A stretch of 64,000 nucleotides of DNA, taken from positions 1-64,000 of the forward strand of contig DASZMV010000024.1 of the NCBI GenBank assembly GCA_035551675.1, written 5' to 3'. A program made the position numbers and the translations under genes. This DNA is from JAFECT01 sp035551675 (lineage in GTDB: Bacteria > Pseudomonadota > Alphaproteobacteria > Caulobacterales > Caulobacteraceae). The notes below the pieces were generated by a model. It was given only the letters and a program-made list of their open reading frames with translations. It was not told where the DNA came from and made no database searches. This document shows positions 41,992-50,549 of the stretch, one piece after another (position 1 is the first letter of the stretch; the number at the start of each line of letters is the position of its first letter).

Positions 41992-43473
41992 ATGAAATGG
42001 TCCGGTCCACTGGCCGCCGCCTTGCTGCTCGCGTGGACCGCGGCGCCGGGGCACGCCGCCGATCTTCTCGCGCAACCGCAATGGAGCGCCGATCAGGTCC
42101 GCGCCGCACGGCCGATCACGGCGGAAGATGCGCTGGTCTTCGATCTGAAAAGCGAGAGCCGGGGCGGCGCGGTCCCTGCCCGTACCACCGTTCAGACCGT
42201 CACGCTGGCGCCAAGCTTTGTCGCCATCGAAGGTAATGGCGATCACGTCCTGGACGACTATGCGCTCTGCCGCACCTTTGCATGGTCCGACGACAAGCCG
42301 GGCTTCGATAGCAAAAGCTGCTACGCAAGCGTCGCGTTCCGCGCGGCAGAAATCTACAATCGAAGGGGCATCGCCAAACTCATGGCGGCCGCGGGCGCGA
42401 AGGGCGACGACGACGACCCCTACTGGTCCGAAGCGGAGTTGGCGTTTCAAGACGAGGCTGTAGAGCGCCTGGCGAAACACGGAGCACCGGACGCGCTGGA
42501 CTACCGGCTCGGTCAAAAGTCGGTCGTGCGCACGAATGGACGCGCCGCCGATCTGACACCCACGGAGGCCGCGTCGTTCGCGCGCTTCTTGGCCCGCCAT
42601 GCCATGGTGCATCCGCAGGTTCGCCGGGACCTCAAGGCGGGCGGCGTGCTGCCCGCCCAGATGCAGTTGACGCTGTCGCTTTTCGGAGCGCGGCGCGACG
42701 TCACCCTGAACATTACCAACGTCCGGCGCACCAAGGTCCCCTTCCCGTTGCCGGCCGGCGCGCAGTCGAGTCTGCGCCTCGGCATGGATGAAGGCGACAC
42801 GGCGAAAGCCCGCGCCCTGCACCAAATACTTGTGGCGCTCGACGGCCATTCGACTATTGCAAAACCGACGGCGGACATGATCGTCGCCTCTATGCAGGAC
42901 GCCTCAGACCACGGACACGAGACAGACGTGGTTCTGTTGTTCCTTCAGCTTACCCAGCAGTACGCGCCGCTGCTGACGGGGCCTGACAAGGACAAGTACG
43001 TCGCCGCACTCGGACCGGTGCTGAGAAAGGCCGCGCAGGATCCCGAGGCCGGCCGGTTTTTGGCGATTAATGCCATGGCCGGCGATCGCAAAGCGCAGGG
43101 CGACCGCCAGGCGGCGGCGCGCTGGCTCGCGAACGCGACAGCGCTCGACAAGTCGCCGTTCGGAACGTTCCGCTATCTCACCTTCATCAACTTGGTCGCG
43201 AACTCCCCCGACGCCGATAAGTGGGACCCCGCCATCGTCAAATCCATGCCAACGGGCGCCGACGGCGATTGGATTCACATCGCGGCCTACCCTTGGGCCT
43301 CCAACGCCTACAAGGATGCGGGCGATACCTATTACGAAGCGTTCGACACCGTTCAGGCGTGGCTTGCCTTCGACCTCGGCCGCGCCATCGACAAGGACTG
43401 GCGGAGCGGCACGATGAAGAGCGTGTCGGACTCCCAAGATAAGATGCGCGCCGGAGAGCGCGACTTCTTCTGA
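41992..43473 (+). CDS. Secreted protein of unknown function beside the receptors
   Basis: A 493-residue protein with GGGGA seven bases before its ATG and a signal peptide ending GHA. The N-terminal 100 residues look beta-rich with two Cys (ALCRTFAW, SKSCYASV) that could pair. The middle and C-terminal parts are helical: LTPTEAASFARFLARHAMVH, DVVLLFLQLTQQYAPLLTG, RQAAARWLANATALDKSPFG. I recognise no catalytic motif and no known family. It lies 106 bases after receptor 3 on the same strand, so it may share regulation and act in the periplasm as a partner of the receptors. Confidence 0.75.
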   Translation: MKWSGPLAAALLLAWTAAPGHAADLLAQPQWSADQVRAARPITAEDALVFDLKSESRGGAVPARTTVQTVTLAPSFVAIEGNGDHVLDDYALCRTFAWSDDKPGFDSKSCYASVAFRAAEIYNRRGIAKLMAAAGAKGDDDDPYWSEAELAFQDEAVERLAKHGAPDALDYRLGQKSVVRTNGRAADLTPTEAASFARFLARHAMVHPQVRRDLKAGGVLPAQMQLTLSLFGARRDVTLNITNVRRTKVPFPLPAGAQSSLRLGMDEGDTAKARALHQILVALDGHSTIAKPTADMIVASMQDASDHGHETDVVLLFLQLTQQYAPLLTGPDKDKYVAALGPVLRKAAQDPEAGRFLAINAMAGDRKAQGDRQAAARWLANATALDKSPFGTFRYLTFINLVANSPDADKWDPAIVKSMPTGADGDWIHIAAYPWASNAYKDAGDTYYEAFDTVQAWLAFDLGRAIDKDWRSGTMKSVSDSQDKMRAGERDFF

Positions 43474-43488
43474 CGGGATAGCGACGCC

Positions 43489-45888
43489 TTAGCGCTCAGG
43501 TCCATACGACGGCGGTGCGTCCTTCGCGTCGGCGCCCCAGTGCGGATCAGGCTTGTCCGACAGCTCCACATCCAACGTCCCGCCCTTCAGCACAAACGCC
43601 GCCGGCAGCCACGGCCGACCGCTCGCCTTCCCGTTCACGCGCAACCCGGTGACGTACGGCCTCCCCGCCGACGCCCCTGGCGCGCGCACCACCACATCGC
43701 CGCCCGGTCGCGTCACCCGCGCCTCCGGAAACAGAGGACTGCCCAGCACCACATCCGCGCGCCCCGGCCACTCCGGATAGAACCCCAGCGCCGCCCACAC
43801 GTACCAGGACGACATCTCGCCCAGGTCGTCGTTGCCGGGAATGCCTTCCGGCTTGGTCGTCCAGATCTGCACCTCGGTGGCGCGCACCAGTTCCTGGGTC
43901 TTCCACGGCTCGCCGGCGAAATCGTAGAGCCAGGGCGCCGCGACCGACGGTTCGTTGTCGAGTTCGGCGTGCGACCCGCCCGCCTTGGTCACCGCCAGCT
44001 TGCCGTCCGGCTGATAGAAGAACCGGTCGAGCCGTGCGCGCGCCGCGTCCATGCCGCCCAGCGTGTCGAACAGGCCCTGTGGATCGAACGGAACCATCCA
44101 CAGGTACTGCGCGCCCGAGCCTTCTACGAAGTTGTCGTCGTCCTCGACGTTGGGGTCGAACTTGGTCGCCCAGGTTCCATCGGCGTTGCGCGGCGCGAGA
44201 TAGCCGCCGTCGGGCGCGGCCTTCGGATTGTAGAGATTGCGCCACCAGCCGGCGCGCACCCGCAACGCATGCGCCATCGCATCCTGCCCCTCGCGCAGGG
44301 CGAGTTGCGACAGGGCGAAATCGGCGGTCGCCATTTCCAGCGTGTCCGCCACCGATCCCCAACCCGGCGCGCCCACGGGCAGGTAGTGCAGGTTCATTTC
44401 TTCGGCGAGGCCGGGCCGCTGACCGCCGCACAACACCGGGCAACCTTCGCGGCGCTCATCTCCGTCGGTCGGCAGGGTCGCCGCCAAGACGAGCGACTGA
44501 TAGGCGCCGGCCTCGTCGAAACCGTCGCCGCCGAACGCCGCGATGTCGGCGATCGCGGGCGCCGACGGATCGCCGTTCATGACGCCCGTGCGTCCGGTCA
44601 GGTGTGTCCAGCGATCCCAGACGCCGCCGTTCTGGTTCGCCTGGTTCAGAAGCGACTGGGCGAAGTCGGACCCGACCTTCGGATCGAGCCAGGTGATGAG
44701 CTGAAGTTGCGAGCGATAGACGTCCCAGCCGGAAAAGTTAGCATACTGCGCCCCCTGCCCCGGCGACAGCGCGTGCACGGCGCCGTCGAAGCCGACGTAG
44801 CGCCCGTCCGCGTCGCTGTAGAGATTGGGCTCCAGCAGTGAATGATAGAGCGCGGTGTAGAACACCGTGCGCTCGTCCGGCGTCCCGCCGGTGATCGCGA
44901 TCTGCTCCAGGCGCCGGTCCCAATCCGCGCGCGTCTTCGCCTGCACCTGTTCGACGGTGTCGCCGGGCTTCGACTCCGCCTCCAGGTTCGCCCGCGCCGC
45001 CGCCTCGCTGACGTAAGACATGCCGATGCGGACGGTGACCACCGGCGCATAGGCAGGATTGAACTCGATCCAGCCGCCGGAACCGCGGCCCGCGGGCGGA
45101 TTGCCCTTGTCATCGTAACTCGTCCCGCCGCCTGCATCGGTCTTGTTCGGACTTACCGCCAGGTCGCGCCACACGCCGCCGACGGAGAACGGCTTGTCCA
45201 CCACCGCCACGAAATGCAGGGTGTAATAGCTGTGCTGACGATCCTTCGAGAGATAGCCGCAGAAATTTCCGCTGGTGACGGAGCCGGTGACCTCACGGTG
45301 CGTCGCGTCGATGTGCACCGTCGCGTCGCTCGACCCGACCTCGGAGTCCGAAACACGAAACAGCAGGCCAGCCGGCTTGCCCGCCGGAAACGCCACCCGC
45401 ATCACGCCCGTCCGCGCCGTTGCGCCGAGCTCCACGCTCACGCCGTTGTCCAGCCGCACGCCGTAAGCCCCCGGTGAGGCGTGCTCGTTTGCGTGATCGA
45501 AGGTCGACGCATAGGCGCTGTACGCCTCGTCCGAAGACGGCGACCGTTTCACCACCTCCGTCACCGGCATGATCGGCACATCCCCGCTCGCCCCCGCACA
45601 CCCCGTCCCCGACAGGTGCGTCAGCGAGAACCCGCGAATGTGATCCGCCGTCCACGCATACCCACCGGGCGCCGCCACCCGCGTAGACTTGTCTTTGCGT
45701 AACGCCGTCTCCTCCGGACTGAACGCCACCATCCCAAACGGCGCGGTCGCGCCGGGATAGACGTTGCCGCCATTGGCGGTTCCGATGAAGGGATTGACGG
45801 AGGCGGCGGGGTCGGCCGGTGCGGCGTGGGCGGCGGTCGCCAGGAGCGCCGCGGCGCCGAGGGCCAGGATGACAGAGGATCGGTTCAT
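43489..45888 (-). CDS. GH92 family glycosidase (alpha-mannosidase-like), secreted
   Basis: This 799-residue protein has a signal peptide ending AHA and the full GH92 pattern: VNPFIGTANGGNVYPGATAP, GFSLTHLSGTGCAG, then VEDDDNFVEGSGAQYLWMVP and PGNDDLGEMSSWYVWAALGF. In GH92 enzymes the GNDD Asp residues act as base and bind calcium-assisted water, and a Glu further upstream is the acid. GH92 enzymes cut alpha-linked mannose from glycans. It is convergent with the 493-residue secreted protein and close to the three receptors, which suggests a mannan or N-glycan use locus. Confidence 0.95.
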   Translation of the reverse strand: MNRSSVILALGAAALLATAAHAAPADPAASVNPFIGTANGGNVYPGATAPFGMVAFSPEETALRKDKSTRVAAPGGYAWTADHIRGFSLTHLSGTGCAGASGDVPIMPVTEVVKRSPSSDEAYSAYASTFDHANEHASPGAYGVRLDNGVSVELGATARTGVMRVAFPAGKPAGLLFRVSDSEVGSSDATVHIDATHREVTGSVTSGNFCGYLSKDRQHSYYTLHFVAVVDKPFSVGGVWRDLAVSPNKTDAGGGTSYDDKGNPPAGRGSGGWIEFNPAYAPVVTVRIGMSYVSEAAARANLEAESKPGDTVEQVQAKTRADWDRRLEQIAITGGTPDERTVFYTALYHSLLEPNLYSDADGRYVGFDGAVHALSPGQGAQYANFSGWDVYRSQLQLITWLDPKVGSDFAQSLLNQANQNGGVWDRWTHLTGRTGVMNGDPSAPAIADIAAFGGDGFDEAGAYQSLVLAATLPTDGDERREGCPVLCGGQRPGLAEEMNLHYLPVGAPGWGSVADTLEMATADFALSQLALREGQDAMAHALRVRAGWWRNLYNPKAAPDGGYLAPRNADGTWATKFDPNVEDDDNFVEGSGAQYLWMVPFDPQGLFDTLGGMDAARARLDRFFYQPDGKLAVTKAGGSHAELDNEPSVAAPWLYDFAGEPWKTQELVRATEVQIWTTKPEGIPGNDDLGEMSSWYVWAALGFYPEWPGRADVVLGSPLFPEARVTRPGGDVVVRAPGASAGRPYVTGLRVNGKASGRPWLPAAFVLKGGTLDVELSDKPDPHWGADAKDAPPSYGPER

Positions 45889-45911
45889 CCGGCGACTATA
45901 GCGCAGCGCAA

Positions 45912-46190
45912 AAAATTAATGGAGCGCGATCCTCCCCATCGCCTCTCGGCGATGGGGAGGGGGACCGCGTCAGCGGTGGAGGGGGCGAAGCTGCGAATAC
46001 GCAGCGAGCAAAAGCCGCAGCACTTTTGACGATGAGTGAAGGGCGGCAGTCGCCCACGTCGAGTTCACGCACCCCTTCGCCAATGTCGAACGTTGTGCGG
46101 CTTTTCCCGAGCCGCAGGTTGCAGCTCGGGCCCCTCCACCACTTCGTGGTCCCCCTCCCCACGCTTTGCGTGGGGAGGATCGGCTCAAAT
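45912..46190. repeat. CTCCCC-type composite palindromic element (copy E)
   Basis: The left end has CCTCCCCATCGC paired with GCGATGGGGAGG, then CCGC/GCGG and GGTGGAGGGG. The right end mirrors it: CCCCTCCACC, a GGTCCCCCTCCCC segment and CCTCCCCACGC paired with GCGTGGGGAGG. The ends can therefore fold locally or with each other around about 150 bases of unrelated sequence. It fills the 304-base gap downstream of the carboxylase gene and upstream of the GH92 gene, both leftward. Similar CTCCCC palindromes are common in alphaproteobacterial intergenic regions from memory. Confidence 0.75.
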
Positions 46191-46192
46191 AA

Positions 46193-47725
46193 TTAGAGTG
46201 GAATATTATCGTGCTTCTTCCACGGGTTCTCCAGCTTCTTGTTCGCCAGTGTCTTCAGCGCCTTGATCACCCGCCTGCGCGTGCCATGCGGCATGATCAC
46301 GTCGTCGATGAACCCGCGTTGCGCCGCCACAAACGGATTTGCGAACCTCGCCTTGTACTCCGCCTCGCGCTCGGCGAGCTTCTCCGGGTCGCCGGCTTCG
46401 GCGCGGAAGATGATCTCCACCGCGCCCTTCGCCCCCATCACCGCGATCTCCGCCGTCGGCCAGGCGTAGTTCACGTCGCCGCGGATGTGTTTTGAGCTCA
46501 TCACGTCATAGGCGCCGCCGTACGCCTTGCGCGTGATCACGGTGATCTTCGGCACGGTCGCCTCGGCATAGGCGAACAGCAGCTTGGCGCCGTTCTTGAT
46601 CAGGCCGCCGTACTCCTGCTTCGTCCCCGGCATGAAGCCCGGCACGTCGACGAAAGTGATCAGCGGAATGCCGAACGCGTCGCAGAAGCGCACGAACCTC
46701 GCGGCCTTTTTCGACGAGTCGATGTCGAGCACGCCCGCCAGCACCTGCGGCTGGTTCGCCACCACGCCCACGGTCTGGCCGTCCAGGCGCCCGAAACCGG
46801 TGATGATGTTCTTGGCGTACTCGGGCGAGATCTCGAAGAAATCCGCCTCGTCCACGACCTTGAGGATCAGCTCCTTCATGTCGTAGGGCTTGTTCGGGTT
46901 CGACGGGATCAGGGTGTCGAGCGACGGCTCGTCGCGCTGCACGCTGTCATAGCTCTCGCGCACCGGCGGCTTTGCGCGATTCGACAGCGGCAGGAAATCG
47001 ACCAGCCGGCGGATCTGCGCCAAGGCCTCGAGGTCGTTCTCGAACGCGCCGTCGGCGACGCCGGACTTCACCGCGTGCACGCGCGCGCCGCCCAGATCCT
47101 CGTGCGACACCACCTCGTTGGTGACGGTCTTCACCACGTCGGGGCCGGTGACGTACATATAGCTGGTGTCGCGCACCATGAAGATGAAGTCGGTCATCGC
47201 CGGCGAATAGACGTCGCCGCCCGCGCACGGCCCCATGATCACGCTGATCTGCGGAATGACGCCCGATGACATGACGTTTTGCAGGAAGATGTCGGCATAG
47301 CCCGCGAGACTCTCGACACCCTCCTGGATACGCGCGCCGCCGGCGTCGAACAGGCCGATGATCGGGGCGCCGTTCTTCAGCGCCATGTGCTGCAGCTTCA
47401 CGATCTTGGAAGCGTGCGCGCCGGACAGCGAGCCGCCGAACACGGTGAAGTCCTTCGAGAAGACATAGACCAGCCGCCCGTTGATGGTCCCCCAGCCGGT
47501 GACCACCCCGTCTCCGGGGATCTTCTGGTCGGCCATGCCGAAGTCGACGCACCGGTGCTCCACGAAAAGGTCGGTCTCCTCGAACGAGCCCTCGTCCAGC
47601 AGCGCCTCGACCCGCTCGCGCGCGGTAAGCTTGCCCTTCGCATGCTGGGCCGCGATCCGCCGCTCCCCGCCCCCCAGCCGCGCCTGGGCCCTGCGCCGGT
47701 CGAGTTCTTCGAGGATGTCCTGCAT
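46193..47725 (-). CDS. pccB: Acyl-CoA (propionyl-CoA) carboxylase beta subunit
   Basis: This 510-residue carboxyltransferase moves CO2 from biotin to an acyl-CoA, most often propionyl-CoA in this subfamily. HAKGKLTARERVEALLDEGS, GLFDAGGARIQEGVESLAGY and IMGPCAGGDVYSPAMTDFIF are standard, as is PGFMPGTKQEYGGLIKNGAK and KAYGGAYDVMSSKH in the second half. The length is the usual 510. No alpha (biotin carboxylase) gene lies in the window, so that subunit is elsewhere. Leftward, it is followed by the CTCCCC palindromic element. Confidence 0.94.
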   Translation of the reverse strand: MQDILEELDRRRAQARLGGGERRIAAQHAKGKLTARERVEALLDEGSFEETDLFVEHRCVDFGMADQKIPGDGVVTGWGTINGRLVYVFSKDFTVFGGSLSGAHASKIVKLQHMALKNGAPIIGLFDAGGARIQEGVESLAGYADIFLQNVMSSGVIPQISVIMGPCAGGDVYSPAMTDFIFMVRDTSYMYVTGPDVVKTVTNEVVSHEDLGGARVHAVKSGVADGAFENDLEALAQIRRLVDFLPLSNRAKPPVRESYDSVQRDEPSLDTLIPSNPNKPYDMKELILKVVDEADFFEISPEYAKNIITGFGRLDGQTVGVVANQPQVLAGVLDIDSSKKAARFVRFCDAFGIPLITFVDVPGFMPGTKQEYGGLIKNGAKLLFAYAEATVPKITVITRKAYGGAYDVMSSKHIRGDVNYAWPTAEIAVMGAKGAVEIIFRAEAGDPEKLAEREAEYKARFANPFVAAQRGFIDDVIMPHGTRRRVIKALKTLANKKLENPWKKHDNIPL

Positions 47726-47794
47726 GGGGAAGGGCCTAAGGCTGAAAGCTACCGCCCCGGATTAGGGGGGCGCGGGGCCGGAGGCAAGGTGGGG

Positions 47795-48214
47795 CTACTT
47801 CCGGGCGTTGCAGGCGTCCCAGCGAAGCTTCTCCCCCCTTGGAGGTCCGTACCCTACAACGACAGCTCGCACGGCGGTTGGGTCCGTGCATTCGAGGAAA
47901 TGTTCATCGTCTCGCGGATCGACGCATCGATATATTCCATGCGGCGTGAGCGGCGGCGTTCCGGGAGGCGGCAACGGCGGCGCCCAGACGGGTCGCCACT
48001 GAATTCCACCCGGGCAATCCTCGACGACAACTCCAGCCCAGCACAGGTTTTTCCCGCCACGGTCCATGCAACTCTCAGGGACAGGGGGCATGTGACTCAG
48101 CGCATCACGTCCGTCGCGGTACGCCGTCTTGCCAACACCCGCGAGATCGAGGGCGTAGGTCGAGCCCATCAACCCCATCGCCAGTAGAATTCCACCAAAT
48201 ACCGAGGGCGCCAT
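47795..48214 (-). CDS. Small secreted protein of unknown function
   Basis: A 140-residue protein. The ATG at 48214 has AAGGA seven bases upstream, and residues 1-22 are a signal peptide. The mature chain has eight Cys-poor segments with six Cys residues (PESCMDRGGKNLCWAG, EDCPGG, YRCVDP, LECTDP, DACNARK) and a Pro-rich loop, so disulphides are likely in the periplasm. I recognise no family. It is divergent from the GFA-type gene. Confidence 0.65.
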   Translation of the reverse strand: MAPSVFGGILLAMGLMGSTYALDLAGVGKTAYRDGRDALSHMPPVPESCMDRGGKNLCWAGVVVEDCPGGIQWRPVWAPPLPPPGTPPLTPHGIYRCVDPRDDEHFLECTDPTAVRAVVVGYGPPRGEKLRWDACNARK

Positions 48215-48276
48215 AGGGAGGTCCTTCGTGTACCCTAGGGGTGACACAGCGCCAATTTCTCGGCAAGGATCACCCC

Positions 48277-48600
48277 ATGCTCGAAGGCTCCTGCCACTGC
48301 GGCGGCGTCCATGTCCGGGTCACACACGCGCCCCCGGACGTCGCCGAGTGCAACTGCTCGGTCTGCCGTCGGTTGGGCGAGCTCTGGTCCTATTACAAGC
48401 CCGCCGAGGTCGAGGTGGTGGGCGATACCGACACCTATGTCTGGGGCGACCGGTGTCTGGCGCTGCATCGGTGCAAGACGTGCGGCTGCGTCACCCATTG
48501 GTCGCCACTGATCGAGATCGATCGGATGGGTGTGAACATGCGCAACTTCGAGCCCGCGATCATCAAAGACCTGCCGGTCCGTAAAGTCGACAACGCCTGA
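48277..48600 (+). CDS. GFA (CENP-V/glutathione-dependent formaldehyde-activating-like) family protein
   Basis: A 107-residue zinc-binding protein. It starts MLEGSCHCGGVHVRV with AAGGA eight bases upstream, and carries CNCSVCRRLG and HRCKTCGCVTHW. These Cys clusters match the GFA fold, which binds two zinc ions. Activity on the S-hydroxymethyl-glutathione substrate has been shown only for some members, so a specific reaction is not claimed. A longer reading from 48241 lacks a ribosome binding site. Confidence 0.9.
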   Translation: MLEGSCHCGGVHVRVTHAPPDVAECNCSVCRRLGELWSYYKPAEVEVVGDTDTYVWGDRCLALHRCKTCGCVTHWSPLIEIDRMGVNMRNFEPAIIKDLPVRKVDNA

Positions 48601-48615
48601 CGAGAGGAGCCCACG

Positions 48616-49017
48616 ATGCGTCTGGTCGTCGCCTTGCTTCTGTCGGTCATCGTCTATGCCGTCACCGCGCTCGCGGGCCTGTGGACCGTTGCGGAGATCT
48701 ACGCCCTGCCGCCGGGAACCAGCGTCACCGACCCGGCCATGGTGCGCGCGGTGCTGAGCTGTGCGCCGGTCACGGCGAAGCTGCTGATCATGGCGGCGTG
48801 GGTCGTCAGTTCGCTCCTGACCTGCATCGTCGCGGCGCGCTGGGGTGGCGGCCCGCGCATGGCCTGGGTCGGCGGCCTGGTGGCGCTCGCGGGCGGCGTC
48901 TGGATGCTCGCCCAGACCACCCAGCCGATCTGGATGGTCATCGCCGCGATCGCGATCCCCCTCGTCATCGCGGCCGCGCTGGGGCTTCGCAAGCCGCCGC
49001 GACGGGCAGAGGCGTGA
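48616..49017 (+). CDS. Small inner-membrane protein of unknown function
   Basis: A 133-residue protein with GAGGAG before its ATG and four predicted transmembrane segments (about residues 3-27, 55-75, 82-100 and 105-124). It starts 15 bases after the GFA-type gene and is probably cotranscribed. No motif identifies a family. Confidence 0.72.
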   Translation: MRLVVALLLSVIVYAVTALAGLWTVAEIYALPPGTSVTDPAMVRAVLSCAPVTAKLLIMAAWVVSSLLTCIVAARWGGGPRMAWVGGLVALAGGVWMLAQTTQPIWMVIAAIAIPLVIAAALGLRKPPRRAEA

Positions 49018-49109
49018 CCTCGCGTTGAAAACCCGGTGTAATGTGAGAGCCTTCATTCCGCCTTGGCCTTCCCGGCAAATGCGCCGCCTCAAACCGACCG
49101 GATAAGTCT

Positions 49110-49565
49110 ATGAAACTCGCCGCTCTCGTCGCCGCCTCCCTCGCGGTCTCGACCCTCGCCGCCGCCCCTGCCCTGGCCCAGAAGGCCGGTCCCGCGCCCG
49201 CGACCCCGGTCCAGCCGCCGGTGGTGGACACCGACCCGAACATGGTCGACCCCACGCCTGACCAGGCCAAGGCCGCCGAGGACGCCGTCCGCGCCGCCAT
49301 CGAGGAATTCCGCTCCGGCAAGATCGACTACTCGACCATGACCGACGAGCTGCACGCCCAACTCCAACCCCAGGCCGAGCACATCCATAACGTCCTGGCC
49401 GGCCTCGGCGAGGTGAAGACCCTGCGCGCCGTGATCATGGACAAGGAGGCCAAGGTCATCTTCCTGCGCGCCGAGTTCTCCAACGGCGCCGCCTACGACT
49501 GGGCCGTCCAGATCGCGCCCGACGGCAAGCTGGCGCAACTGGCGCTGCGGCCGTCGCAGGACTAG
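49110..49565 (+). CDS. Secreted protein of unknown function
   Basis: A 151-residue protein with a signal peptide ending ALA, a Pro-rich linker and a folded domain of about 95 residues (AAEDAVRAAIEEFRSGKIDY, then LKTLRAVIM-like strands and VIFLRAEFSNGAAYDW). The arrangement of helix pair and sheet resembles small NTF2- or DUF3887-like folds, but this is only a shape impression. The ribosome binding site is weak. Confidence 0.7.
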   Translation: MKLAALVAASLAVSTLAAAPALAQKAGPAPATPVQPPVVDTDPNMVDPTPDQAKAAEDAVRAAIEEFRSGKIDYSTMTDELHAQLQPQAEHIHNVLAGLGEVKTLRAVIMDKEAKVIFLRAEFSNGAAYDWAVQIAPDGKLAQLALRPSQD

Positions 49566-49669
49566 CGCGCTAACTCCACACCTTGCTCGTGGAGCGGCAT
49601 GCGGCAATCCGTCCGTGAAGCTTAGCAGCACCACGGATCGTAAATTTCCCTCGCAACCGAGGGACCGCG

Positions 49670-50488
49670 ATGACGATTCACGCTCCGGCTTCGCCCTTCA
49701 CGGCGGCGCAAGCCGACGCCCACGCCGAAGAGGTGCGCGCGACCAGCCTGACCATTCTGCGCGGCGTGCTGCCGGTCGAACTGATCGACCACTGGAGTGC
49801 GGCGTTTCAGCCGCTGCTCGCGCAGACCATCGCGGCCGAGGGTGACGATCCCAATCGCGGCGCCGGGCGTTATTACACGACGCTTCCCTTCATCGAACCG
49901 TGGGCCGATCCGGCGGTGATCGACAACGACGCGATCATGGCGGTGGTCGAGCGCCTGATCGGCGCCGACGGCGTGCTCTGCCAACTCGCCGCCGACACGC
50001 CGGTCGAGGGTTCGCAATATCAGCACCTGCATCGCGACACGCAATTGCTGTTCCCCGAAACGGGCGCGGAGACGCCCGCCTATCAGCTCGCCGTCAACTT
50101 CGCGCTGGTCGACGTCACCGCCGACAACGGCCCGATGGAGTACGCGCCCGGCACCCACATGATGTCGAAGGCCGACGGCCTCGCCGCGGTCGCCAACGGC
50201 GACATCCCGCTCGTGCAGGGTTTGATGAACCGCGGCGATGTGATGATCCGCGACGTGCGCCACATCCACCGCGGCACGCCCAATCCGTCGCAGACGCCAC
50301 GTCCGATGGTGGTGATCGGCTATTCCCGCCGCTGGCTGAACCGCCCCGAGGTCGGCATCCGCATCCCGCGTCCGACGCTGGAACGGCTCCCCGAACGCGC
50401 GCGCCAGTGGCTGCGCTTCAACACCGTGTTCGACACCGTGGAGGAAGCCGTAAGCGGCGGCGAAAGCTACCGCGACTTCGCGTACTGA
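49670..50488 (+). CDS. Phytanoyl-CoA dioxygenase (PhyH) family protein
   Basis: A 272-residue non-heme iron, 2-oxoglutarate-dependent dioxygenase. Iron ligands are His and Asp in QHLHRDTQLL and the distal His in RDVRHIHRGTPN; a nearby Arg in PRPMVVIGYSR binds 2-oxoglutarate. FALVDVTADNGPMEYAPGTH is the standard PhyH segment. It is followed by an alpha/beta hydrolase gene 61 bases later on the same strand. PhyH proteins act on very varied small molecules, so the substrate cannot be told. Confidence 0.92.
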   Translation: MTIHAPASPFTAAQADAHAEEVRATSLTILRGVLPVELIDHWSAAFQPLLAQTIAAEGDDPNRGAGRYYTTLPFIEPWADPAVIDNDAIMAVVERLIGADGVLCQLAADTPVEGSQYQHLHRDTQLLFPETGAETPAYQLAVNFALVDVTADNGPMEYAPGTHMMSKADGLAAVANGDIPLVQGLMNRGDVMIRDVRHIHRGTPNPSQTPRPMVVIGYSRRWLNRPEVGIRIPRPTLERLPERARQWLRFNTVFDTVEEAVSGGESYRDFAY

Positions 50489-50549
50489 TCCTGCCGAGCG
50501 GCACAGCGCAGGGGGTTGCGCCCCTCCCGCTTTGCCGGATGATCCGGCC

